This document shows, piece by piece, positions 53,800-62,241 of a stretch of DNA of 64,000 nucleotides. Under the pieces are notes generated by a model, which made no database searches, was not told where the DNA came from, and saw nothing but the letters and a program-made list of their open reading frames with translations. Numbering within the stretch: the first letter of the stretch is position 1; each line of letters starts with the position of its first letter. Location: contig CAZFUS010000002.1 of assembly GCA_964522485.1 (NCBI GenBank), positions 24,527 to 88,526 on the forward strand, given 5' to 3'. Origin of the DNA: Methylohalomonas sp964522485 (GTDB lineage Bacteria > Pseudomonadota > Gammaproteobacteria > Methylohalomonadales > Methylohalomonadaceae). Position numbers and translations under genes: made by a program.

Positions 53800-55806
53800 A
53801 TGGTGAAAAAATCCCTCCAGGACGCGCTGCAGCCGGATTATCAGCTGCTCTGGTACCGTATCGGCCGGATTCTGGGCCATGGTGCTTTCGGCATCACCTA
53901 TCTGGCCGATGACGTGAACCTGCAGCGGCCGGTCGCCATTAAGGAATTCTTTCCGATCCAGAGCTGCCGCCGCAATAATGCTAATGAAATCAAGCCTATA
54001 TCGGCTGTTGCCGAGGCGGATTTCAACTGGGGTCTGGAGCGGTTTCTAGCTGAGGCACGCACTCTCGCCCAATTCGAACACCCCAATATCATTCGCGTTA
54101 TCAATGTGTTCGAACAGAACGGCACCGCTTACATGGTGATGAATTACGAGACCGGGATCAGCCTCGGCACGCTGCTGAAACGTTCAAGGACCCTGGATGA
54201 ACATGCTCTGACACGACTGATTCTGCCGGTCCTTGATGGCCTTGAAAAGGTCCATGCAACCGGCTTCATCCACCGTGATATCAAGCCGTCGAATATCTAC
54301 ATCCGCGAAGGCGACAGTCCCGTGCTACTGGACTTTGGCTCGGCACGTCAGTCGATGCAGGAGGAAGAATCCCAGACATTAACCAGTCTGGTCTCGCCGG
54401 GATTTGCACCAATCGAACAATACACCAGCAAGGGCGAACGCCAGGGACCGTGGACGGACATCTACGGCATGGGCGCCACTCTCTACCGGGCGGTGACGGG
54501 TCTGCTGCCACCTTCGGCGATAGATCGCAGCGAGGCGCTATCCAACGGCAATAACGATTACCTGGAGGCGACCAGAGAACTCGTAAGCGACGCCTACAGC
54601 GACAGCTTCCTTGCGGCGATCGATCATGCCCTGGCTTTCCGGCCCCAGAACCGGCCACAGAATGTAGCCGTCTGGCGCGAGGAATTCGGTTTCGACTGCA
54701 GCGATCTCATCACGGTGCCGGATCCGCCGGTAATGACGACAGCGCCGGACTCAGAAGCCACTGCTTATGACGATCACCCGTCTTACAAACAGCCTCAGGC
54801 CTATAGCTGGACTGAACCCATGGAGCCGCAACCGGCTCAGGACAAACTGGCTGACGACGCCGTTGTGCTGCGGCCAAACCCTATCGACGAAGTTGACTTT
54901 GCCGATGCTGACGACTTGTACGGTATTATTAATACTGACAACTTCAGCGGCATTGAGACATCCGAAGCACCGACACAACCGGCCTTCGAGACCGGGCGGC
55001 CACAGCGACGCTGGCTTTATTACACGGTAGGCGGAGGCCTGACAGTGGCCGCCGGTACGGCGCTGGTGGTAATCCTGCTCAATGGCCTGGTCGACCGCGG
55101 CCTGCGCCAGCTGGCGCTGCCCGGACCGAATTCGGAAGTCGCGAGCACGGATGCCGCTTCTCTGCCGGAACCGGTAACACAAGCCGATGTCACGGCAAAC
55201 GCGAACGACGCCGGTTCAGAAGCAGATGCCGATGCGCCGCCAGAGTCCGGGCAGGCGCTGGCAAAGGACGGGAGAGAAACCAACGGGGCCGGGTCATCCA
55301 TTGCGACCTCTGAAAAGGTAGGGGAAGCGGTTCAGAGCCGTTCTGCCGCCACCACCAATGACAATAACGACGTTAGCCCACCGCAGCAGTCATCAGACAT
55401 AGAAGCCCTGCTGGCAGCAGCGCAAAACGATGTCGAGGCGAGGCGGCTTACTACGCCGCCCGGCAATAATGCTTACGAAAAGTACCGCGCCGTGCTTGCG
55501 CAAGATCCGGACAATACGATGGCCCGGCAAGGGTTACAGGAGATACAGCAATTATATCTGCTCATCGCCGAGAATTCGGCCCAGCAGGGTGATTACAATC
55601 ACGCCGAAGAAATGCTGAGACGGGCCGCCATGATCGATAATGATTCCAGTGCGTTACTGCATGCACGCGTCCAGCTTGAACGGCAGCGAAACGCCAGCCG
55701 CATGCGCTCGCTATCACGTACCATCAACAGTTCTGCGCCCTCACCCCCCTTACCCATCCGGGACGAGGAGCTGCGCCGCCAGCTCGGTGGAAGCGGGCCC
55801 AACTAA
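53800..55806 (+). CDS. Membrane Ser/Thr protein kinase (Hanks-type)
   Basis: A 668-residue kinase. The catalytic domain (about 18-300) has the glycine loop (LGHGAFGITYLAD), Lys in VAIKEFFP, HRDIKPSNIY, DFGSAR and the APE-like segment FAPIEQY, so it should be active. A proline- and acid-rich linker leads to one transmembrane helix (LYYTVGGGLTVAAGTALVVILLN, about 405-430) and a periplasmic tail with a tetratricopeptide-like helical region (AAAQNDVEARRL to AEEMLRRAAMI). It may sense an envelope signal. No phosphatase lies nearby. Confidence 0.9.
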   Translation: MVKKSLQDALQPDYQLLWYRIGRILGHGAFGITYLADDVNLQRPVAIKEFFPIQSCRRNNANEIKPISAVAEADFNWGLERFLAEARTLAQFEHPNIIRVINVFEQNGTAYMVMNYETGISLGTLLKRSRTLDEHALTRLILPVLDGLEKVHATGFIHRDIKPSNIYIREGDSPVLLDFGSARQSMQEEESQTLTSLVSPGFAPIEQYTSKGERQGPWTDIYGMGATLYRAVTGLLPPSAIDRSEALSNGNNDYLEATRELVSDAYSDSFLAAIDHALAFRPQNRPQNVAVWREEFGFDCSDLITVPDPPVMTTAPDSEATAYDDHPSYKQPQAYSWTEPMEPQPAQDKLADDAVVLRPNPIDEVDFADADDLYGIINTDNFSGIETSEAPTQPAFETGRPQRRWLYYTVGGGLTVAAGTALVVILLNGLVDRGLRQLALPGPNSEVASTDAASLPEPVTQADVTANANDAGSEADADAPPESGQALAKDGRETNGAGSSIATSEKVGEAVQSRSAATTNDNNDVSPPQQSSDIEALLAAAQNDVEARRLTTPPGNNAYEKYRAVLAQDPDNTMARQGLQEIQQLYLLIAENSAQQGDYNHAEEMLRRAAMIDNDSSALLHARVQLERQRNASRMRSLSRTINSSAPSPPLPIRDEELRRQLGGSGPN

Positions 55807-55859
55807 GAAACAGTCACCCAGCTGCCGGATGATGGCCCTGACTCTGAACGCCGTATCAC

Positions 55860-57317
55860 TCAGGCCCACTTCAGGACAGTTTCGTCCAAGGTGTGAACTT
55901 GACGTTTCCGGGCCGGCCAATCCTGCCATTTCGGAAAATTCAAATCTGAACAGATCGCGTGCGGGGTCAGCAGCACCGCCTGCAGAAATGACTCCAGATC
56001 GCGGACATCGTAGATTGTCGTTTCGAAACCCCAGTGATCCATATGCTGCTGGATCAGCCGCACACGCGGTGTGCTCCAGTTCAGCGCGAACCGATTGACG
56101 CCCCAGTCATTCAGACGGTCAAGCACTGCCTCGGCCAGCGCGCCGCCATTCAGGATCAGGGGTGCCAGAAAATCCACCGCGACTTCAATAACCGCGCCGG
56201 GATGAGTCTCGGCCAGGCGCCGGCAGTCAACTTCCCCCAGATGCTCGACTTCGGCATGAAACCACAGCTCGTCACTGGGAATCCTGGCCTGATGCAACAG
56301 ACTGATCAGATGTCGGTTACTGTCGCGATCGGGTTTCAGATCGACCTTGACTCCGCGCCGGTGCTGTCGCAGTTCCACCAGGCATTCACGCAGCAATTGT
56401 GACTGCCGTTCGCGGGTCACATCAGCTTCACCGCTAACGTGTACCACTGCGCTGCAGGGATTGGCCATTACGCTCAGGTCAGCCCAATGAACATTGGAAT
56501 CGAGGAACTGCTTCAACGTGACTTCACTGCTGACACCACGCCAGACGAGCTGTGTGTGACGGGGCAGTGCCTTTTTCGGGATCAATTCGGTAAGATCGTA
56601 GACGTTGCCGTGAACAGCGGTCGCCGGAATCCGTTCCGGCCGCTGCTGGAACAGCGTACCGGCGTGCAGTAGCAGAATTTCGGCGTCCGGGTCCGTGGCG
56701 GCAACCGCAGCCAGGATATCCGGTTGATTATCCACCATCGCAAACACCCGATAGCCGGCAGTCTGAAAATATTCGAGTCCGGCCACCTTCGCTCTGGTAA
56801 CCGATTCAGTGCCATCTTCATTGCGCATGAACATCAGTTCGCTGCTGAACTGAACCCGATACTCATGCCCGAGCCTGTTCAATGAACACAGCGTTTCCCC
56901 GCGCAGGGATTCCGGCCGGGCGGTATTGAGACCGACGCGGGTACGTGGCTGCAACTGAAACCAGCGAATGACATCGAGCACACCGGGAAACGGACGGTGC
57001 GATTCCAGGATGGCGGACATCGACCAGCAATGACTATCGTACCAGTGACGGATCGCCTTGATATGCCGATCGTCAACACCAAAATCGAGCAGCCCGGCTT
57101 CGAGTTCCCGCGCACTGAAGCGGATATCGTTAATCTGGCGGTTGATAAAGAACTGGGTGCCGTGATGCTGATCATAAGCGCGCAGCAGATACAGCATCAG
57201 GTAACGGGTGTCCAGTATGGTGCCGTCAATATCAAACAGTATCAGTAAGTCATCGTCGGGATTAGCCGCCGCTATGCGTTCATAGTGGCCAGCGAGTGCT
57301 TGCATCCAGTTTTGCAT
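55860..57317 (-). CDS. HAD-superfamily phosphatase fused to a TIM-barrel-like domain
   Basis: A 485-residue protein. The N-terminal half is a HAD hydrolase: FDIDGTILD (Asp29 and Asp31), LNTARPESL (motif II), a Lys in VTRAKVAGLEY and VDNQPDI (motif IV). The C-terminal half (about 255-485) has repeated beta strands and helices with VKVDLKPD, FHAEVEHLGE and VIEVAVDFLA, which recall a phosphodiesterase- or menorin-like TIM barrel, but the assignment is uncertain. Such a fusion is unusual. The substrate is unknown. Confidence 0.65.
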   Translation of the reverse strand: MQNWMQALAGHYERIAAANPDDDLLILFDIDGTILDTRYLMLYLLRAYDQHHGTQFFINRQINDIRFSARELEAGLLDFGVDDRHIKAIRHWYDSHCWSMSAILESHRPFPGVLDVIRWFQLQPRTRVGLNTARPESLRGETLCSLNRLGHEYRVQFSSELMFMRNEDGTESVTRAKVAGLEYFQTAGYRVFAMVDNQPDILAAVAATDPDAEILLLHAGTLFQQRPERIPATAVHGNVYDLTELIPKKALPRHTQLVWRGVSSEVTLKQFLDSNVHWADLSVMANPCSAVVHVSGEADVTRERQSQLLRECLVELRQHRRGVKVDLKPDRDSNRHLISLLHQARIPSDELWFHAEVEHLGEVDCRRLAETHPGAVIEVAVDFLAPLILNGGALAEAVLDRLNDWGVNRFALNWSTPRVRLIQQHMDHWGFETTIYDVRDLESFLQAVLLTPHAICSDLNFPKWQDWPARKRQVHTLDETVLKWA

Positions 57318-57455
57318 GGCAGGTACCTCTCTACAGCGCGTTCTGAGAATAGGCTGCCAAGCTTAGTCCTGCTTTGTGACTTCACTGTGACGTCGATAAC
57401 GACTCGAAGTACACGGATCGGTATTGGCAAAGAGAGATCGAAGAAGCTGCGTTGT

Positions 57456-58124
57456 CTAGACGTTGTCGGGATTGGGCTGGTGGCGCAGCCGATCCACGTT
57501 GGCGCGCGCCTGCTTGTTCAGCCAGGCTTCACCATCATCAGCATAGCAGGCGGGACTGAAGCCCAGATCCTCGTCCAGGAACCGTTCGACCATTTCAATG
57601 GCATTGTCGCGCCATTGTTCCCACTCGGTCAGCCGCCGGCTCAGGACGGCCTCCTCCCGCCACAGGCGCATGGCATTCTGCAAAAAGAGGGGATAATCCG
57701 CCGCCAGACCTGAGAGATCGGCCGCCTTGACCAGTTTTGCTTCGGTGGTCTCGCAGGGAATACCGCACTGGGTGCTGATAATCGCCCGCTGAACGGCTGC
57801 GATCACTCCTGAAGCGTATTGATAGGAATGCATTACGCTGCCCGCGAGTTCAGCGGAATAGGCTTCTTTGGAATCAAATCCACGCACCCGGTGATCCGTC
57901 TGATAACCGGCGTCATGAAACAGCAGGGCAGGATACACCACGTCAACTTCGACCGGCATGTCAGCTTCCCGGCAGCGGCCGATATATTCATTGCCGACGG
58001 TCAAGACCTCAAGGGCATGACTGAAATTGTGATACGGCAGGCGTGGATCGTACAGAGCCGCCGCGGCCTGCTCCAGGCCCGGATTGCGAATAATATCGGC
58101 GCGTTGTGTCACTCTTTGATCCAT
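57456..58124 (-). CDS. HD-domain phosphohydrolase-like protein
   Basis: A 222-residue protein with an HD-type metal site: YHNFSHALEVL (first His), LLFHDAGYQ (the HD pair) and KAADLSGLA (last Asp). The C-terminal third is helical and acidic. It resembles bacterial HD proteins predicted to hydrolyse nucleotides or phosphoesters. It is monocistronic, downstream of a 290-bp gap containing a palindrome that belongs to the patatin-like gene. Confidence 0.83.
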   Translation of the reverse strand: MDQRVTQRADIIRNPGLEQAAAALYDPRLPYHNFSHALEVLTVGNEYIGRCREADMPVEVDVVYPALLFHDAGYQTDHRVRGFDSKEAYSAELAGSVMHSYQYASGVIAAVQRAIISTQCGIPCETTEAKLVKAADLSGLAADYPLFLQNAMRLWREEAVLSRRLTEWEQWRDNAIEMVERFLDEDLGFSPACYADDGEAWLNKQARANVDRLRHQPNPDNV

Positions 58125-58299
58125 TCTCTTGTCTTCAAACTGAAATATAACCAGACCGGTGTATCCCGGTAAATCATTTTCCCGACAGCCTGAGCACAGT
58201 TCCGCAAACCTGGGCTGTAACCATCACTTTCGCATGCCGTGCTTACATGGGAAATATGGGTATCGCAATCAGCATTGCCTGACAGGATGGCAGCCGATC

Positions 58300-58320
58300 A
58301 TGGTCACGGTTCGTGACCAT
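58300..58320. promoter_or_regulatory. Perfect 21-bp palindromic operator candidate
   Basis: ATGGTCACG-GTT-CGTGACCAT has 9-base perfect arms with a 3-base centre. It lies 95 bases upstream of the patatin-like gene and 176 upstream of the HD gene start, in their divergent gap. It looks like a dimeric repressor site; no repressor gene is adjacent. Confidence 0.6.
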
Positions 58321-58414
58321 CAAAATTGATGGCAGTCTCACTAGCCGGCAAGCCGCCTAGTACTCGGACCCGCTTTCTGGTCTAATTGATGCACTGCAGC
58401 AATGAGGGTACGAC

Positions 58415-59449
58415 ATGCTCGGCAAACAACGTTCCAAAACCATCAACCTCGCCTTGCAGGGCGGTGGCTCACACGGGGCGTTCACTTGGGGCGTACTGGA
58501 TCGGTTACTGGCTGAACCCCGGCTCGAAATCGAGGGCCTGAGTGGCACCAGTTCGGGTGCCATGAATGCCGTCGTCATGACCGACGGGCTGGTACGCGGT
58601 GGTCGCGACGGCGCGCGCGAGGCGCTCAGGGATTTCTGGCAGCAGGTCGCAGCCATGTTCAGCGATCTGTTTCAGCCCACGGCCCAGCTTGCCAACTGGC
58701 TCATGTTCGAAACCGGTTCGCCGCTGTCATTGCAAGCCTATCTTGCCCTGACCCAGGCCTTTTCGCCGTATCAACTGAACCCCCTGAACCATAACCCGCT
58801 GCGCGAATTGCTGGAGTCACGCATCGACTTTGAACGCCTTCGGCAACGCATGCCGTATCAACTGTTCATCGGCGCAACCCAGGTCCGAACCGGCAAGCTC
58901 AAGCTCTTCAGCGGCAAGGACCTGAGTGTGGACGCGCTGCTCGCTTCGGCCTGCCTGCCCTCCCTGCAGCATGCAATCAACATCGACGGCGAAGCTTACT
59001 GGGATGGGGGCTATAGCGGTAATCCGCCGGTGTTTCCGCTGATCTTCAACTGCAAGAGTCCGGACGTGGTCGTTGTTATCGTACAGCCGCTCGAACGCAT
59101 GGAACTGCCAGTCACCGCAGAGGATATCCGCATGCGTGCCGCAGAGCTGAGTTTTAATACGGCCTTTCTGCGCGAAATGCGCGCTATTGCTTTTTCCAAA
59201 GAGTATATTGACAAGGAATGGCTGCCGCTGGGGGCACTCGAACGCCGGATTGGCCGGCTGAATATGCATCTCGTGCAGAACCAGGCAATGATGCAGGAAC
59301 TCAGTCCGGACAGTCGTTACCTCAGCCCGCCGGCATTCATTGACCAGCTCTTTTCAGAAGGTCAGACCGCCTGCGAGCAGTGGCTGAAAAGCAACTTCCG
59401 GCATATCGGCACAAAGTCCTCGATCAATCTGAAGGAAATGTTTTACTGA
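58415..59449 (+). CDS. Patatin-like phospholipase
   Basis: A 344-residue lipid acyl hydrolase. The oxyanion loop LALQGGGSHGAFTWGVL, the nucleophile elbow GLSGTSSGAMNA (GxSxG) and the dyad Asp in YWDGGYSGNPPVF are all present. It lacks a signal peptide, so it acts in the cytoplasm or at the inner membrane face. The ATG at 58415 is the family-typical start. It converges on the broken MscS gene and overlaps it by seven bases. Confidence 0.92.
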   Translation: MLGKQRSKTINLALQGGGSHGAFTWGVLDRLLAEPRLEIEGLSGTSSGAMNAVVMTDGLVRGGRDGAREALRDFWQQVAAMFSDLFQPTAQLANWLMFETGSPLSLQAYLALTQAFSPYQLNPLNHNPLRELLESRIDFERLRQRMPYQLFIGATQVRTGKLKLFSGKDLSVDALLASACLPSLQHAINIDGEAYWDGGYSGNPPVFPLIFNCKSPDVVVVIVQPLERMELPVTAEDIRMRAAELSFNTAFLREMRAIAFSKEYIDKEWLPLGALERRIGRLNMHLVQNQAMMQELSPDSRYLSPPAFIDQLFSEGQTACEQWLKSNFRHIGTKSSINLKEMFY

Positions 59450-60242
59450 CGTCCAGACTCCGCACCCCTCATCTGTTCATCACCGGTTCTGATGACATGG
59501 ACGTCACGCTGCGGAAATGGAATCGTGATACCAGCCTGCTTGAGCTGGATGAATATGGCGCCATTGACGGCGTACTGGGTCTGGAAGGTGTGCTTGGCCG
59601 GTACCCAGTAGCGGAAACCGATATCGATGGAGGAATCGCCCACGATGACGTCATTTTCGACGAGAATTTTTTCAATAATCGCAATCGCCTGCCGCGAATC
59701 ATCGCCATAACTGATGCCGACACTGGCCTCGACCAGCCAGCCGCCACGCGTGTTATGGAGGATCTCGCCGATGATAGGGCGGTTCGGTATCATGATTGAC
59801 TCATTATCCTCGTTACTTAAGAGGGTATAACCGAGCCGGATTTCCTCGACCTGACCGCTGACGCCCTGGATACGTATCGTGTCGCCGACCACAAACGGGC
59901 CGCCCTGCGATGAGCGCCAAGCCCCGACAGTGAACCCTGGAGGGCGAGTGTGGCACCGACAGCGGCGACAAACGGCGCGATGCTGATGCCGAATTTATTC
60001 AGGGCCAGAATGACGACAAAAACGAGCACCAGGATCCTGGCGACGTTGGCAAAGAACTTTAACAGCGTGATATCGAGCCGGTGACGGCTGCATACTCTGA
60101 GAATCAGATCACCGAGCCGGTTGGCAAGCCACCAGCCGATCAGCAGAATGATGATGGCGCCGAGGATCTGGAAACTGTAAGTCACAAGAAAGGTGCCTGC
60201 CGTTTCGTAGATATTGCCGAGTGCTTCGATTTCTTCCTGCAT
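59443..60242 (-). pseudogene. MscS-type mechanosensitive channel, frameshifted
   Basis: The ATG at 60242 (GGGAG site) starts a normal MscS N-terminus: two hydrophobic helices and the pore helix KFGISIAPFVAAVGATLALQGSLS. The frame then leaves the family pattern. A third frame briefly reads LIAGRP, and a second frame continues as PFVVGDTIRIQGVSGQVEEIRL to the C-terminus at 59443. Normal members have about 12 residues between GSLS and PF; here fewer can be fitted, so about 8-10 bases are missing near 59905 and one extra C sits in a CCC run near 59899. The gene is probably broken, or the assembly has errors there. Confidence 0.82.
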
Positions 60243-60340
60243 AGCGTTACTCCCTGGCAAATGCCGGCCAAGACACCACTGCCGCCAGCGAACAATTGAT
60301 TGATGAAATCAGAACAGCGCCATCCGGTTGATGCCGCCAT

Positions 60341-60413
60341 GCTCCATCAACTCTTCACCATTAAATTTCAACCATCAACTATCATCTATCGACCATCAGC
60401 TATTAACTATTTA
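60341..60413. repeat. Short degenerate ATCAACTAT-type repeats
   Basis: Several imperfect copies of a roughly 11-base unit, CCATCAACTAT, appear in a row (CCATCAACTCT, ACCATCAACTATCATCTATC, ACCATCAGCTATTAACTAT). They fill the gap between the broken MscS gene and the ATPase gene. No other signal is seen. Confidence 0.5.
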
Positions 60414-61412
60414 AAACACCTGCACCGCAGACGATTTGAAGCTGATGGTCACGGTATCTCCCAGATGACAGCCAAGTTCACGCAGCGCCGCCCGGGTGAT
60501 CAATACCTGAAAGCGCTCGCCCGCCTGGACATGAACATTCACCAGACCGTTTTGCTCATGCAGGCTGGTAATACGGCCCTCGAAGTGATTGCGCATGCTG
60601 GAATTCAGCGGTGCGAGTGAAATGACGATCTGATTGGCTTCCACTGCGATATGCTCACCGGAACTCAGGCCTTCGGGCACCGCGATTTTAATCCGTTCGG
60701 TTTCGAAAAAATTCGTCTGTCGGTTCAACTGACCCTGGAAATGATTGACCAGTGAAGTCGGTGCAATGCGCCCATCAAACAGTGTAACAATCTGATCACC
60801 CAGCGCATGCGCACGCAGATGATCATGGCTGCTGAATACGACTGTCTGCGAACGGTGGTCGCGGATGATCTGAATCAGTCGTTCGAATTCGGTCACGATG
60901 CTCTTGTCGAGATAGGTGAACGGCTCATCGAACAGCAGAACCTCGGGATCCATAACCAGTGCCCGGGCGATGGCGACCTTCTGGCCTTCGCCACCCGACA
61001 GTTCCCGCGCCGGTCGATCAGCGAGACGATCCAGTCCCAGCTGTTCCATGACGGAGCGCGCCCGTATACGGCGCCGGCGCGACGGTACACCCCGAATCTT
61101 CAATCCCAGTTCAACATTCGCGGCAACTGTATCGTGCAGCAGATACGGATTCTGTGGTACCAGACCCACGCGCCGGCGGAAGTCGCGCAGCCGGTCAGAC
61201 GGTACGGGCTGCTCACGATAATTCAACGTGCCGGATGAAGGCGGCATCAGGAAACCGAGCAGATTAAGCAGCGTGCTCTTGCCGGAGCCGTTGGGACCGA
61301 GCAGTACGCTGACCCGATCGACCGGAATTTCGAGTTGTTCAACCGCCAGCGCCGGTCGCGCGCTATCAGGATATTGATAAACAACGTCGTTCAGCCGGTA
61401 GGCAATGGTCAT
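60411..61412 (-). CDS. tupC: Tungstate/molybdate ABC transporter ATPase with TOBE domain (TupC-like)
   Basis: A 333-residue ATPase. Walker A (LLGPNGSGKSTLLN), the Q-loop (LVPQNPYLL), signature (LSGGEGQKVAIARAL), Walker B (VLLFDEPFTYLD) and His (SSHDHLRAHAL) are complete. The C-terminal 90 residues form a TOBE/mop-type domain (EGRITSLHEQNGLVNVHVQAG), which in related transporters binds molybdate or tungstate. It starts on the last base of the permease stop (TAATG). Confidence 0.87.
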   Translation of the reverse strand: MTIAYRLNDVVYQYPDSARPALAVEQLEIPVDRVSVLLGPNGSGKSTLLNLLGFLMPPSSGTLNYREQPVPSDRLRDFRRRVGLVPQNPYLLHDTVAANVELGLKIRGVPSRRRRIRARSVMEQLGLDRLADRPARELSGGEGQKVAIARALVMDPEVLLFDEPFTYLDKSIVTEFERLIQIIRDHRSQTVVFSSHDHLRAHALGDQIVTLFDGRIAPTSLVNHFQGQLNRQTNFFETERIKIAVPEGLSSGEHIAVEANQIVISLAPLNSSMRNHFEGRITSLHEQNGLVNVHVQAGERFQVLITRAALRELGCHLGDTVTISFKSSAVQVF

Positions 61413-62101
61413 TACACTACCCGCTGGAAACGGTACAACATGGCGTTGGCGGCAAAGGCGACGGCCAGCAGGACAATGCCCAGCGCCAGCGCGAATTCGA
61501 ATTCACCCTTGCTGGTCTCCAGCGCGATTGCCGTCGTCATGGTGCGCGTGAAACCCTCAATATTGCCGCCCAGCATCATGGCAACACCAACCTCGCCGAT
61601 GGCGCGGCCGAAACCCATTACGATCGCCGCCAGCAGACCGAAACGGACTTCGCGCAGGTAAATCCATGCCTGCTGCCAGGCCGTGGTGCCGAGTGTCCTG
61701 CAGGTGAACGCCAGTCGCGGATCGGCGCCTTGAACCGCCATAATCGAGAGATTCCATACGATCGGTATGATGAGGATGCACTGGCCTATGACCATGGCCG
61801 CCGGTGTAAACAGCAGGCCCAGATCGCCCGCCGGACCGCGCCTGCTGAACACACCATACAGCACCAGACCGACAACCACCGTCGGCAGCGCCATCAGTGT
61901 ATTCAGGCTGCGCAGCAGAAAATCCTTACCCCGGAAGCGCTGCAGGCCAACCAGCAGACCGAGCGGAATGCCAACGACACTCGCACATAACGTCGCCAGT
62001 AGCGAGATGTAAACAGACGTCCAAACGACCAAATAAACTTCAGCGTCCAGACTGATGATCAGTTCGAAGGCAGACCCAAAAGCCTGCAGAAAAAAATCCA
62101 T
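61412..62101 (-). CDS. tupB: Tungstate ABC transporter permease (TupB-like)
   Basis: A 229-residue permease with five or six helices. The region LNTLMALPTVVVGLVLYGVFSRRGPAGDLGLLFTP and the EAA-type loop (FGRAIGEVGVAMMLGGNIEG) are characteristic of TupB. The ATG at 62101 is chosen, ten codons inside a longer frame. No substrate-binding TupA gene is adjacent. Together with the ATPase it should import tungstate or molybdate, supplying the molybdenum hydroxylase elsewhere in the window. Confidence 0.87.
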   Translation of the reverse strand: MDFFLQAFGSAFELIISLDAEVYLVVWTSVYISLLATLCASVVGIPLGLLVGLQRFRGKDFLLRSLNTLMALPTVVVGLVLYGVFSRRGPAGDLGLLFTPAAMVIGQCILIIPIVWNLSIMAVQGADPRLAFTCRTLGTTAWQQAWIYLREVRFGLLAAIVMGFGRAIGEVGVAMMLGGNIEGFTRTMTTAIALETSKGEFEFALALGIVLLAVAFAANAMLYRFQRVV

Positions 62102-62241
62102 AGTGACAGCACTTCCGCAATCACCCGCCACCGCTTACCGCCAGTGGTGATCAATGAAATTGTGGTTTTGACTTTATTCCGCCGTGGCACGGAAGACCAG
62201 TAGCATAAACCATTACTTGCGAGTCAACAGCCAGTGACAGC

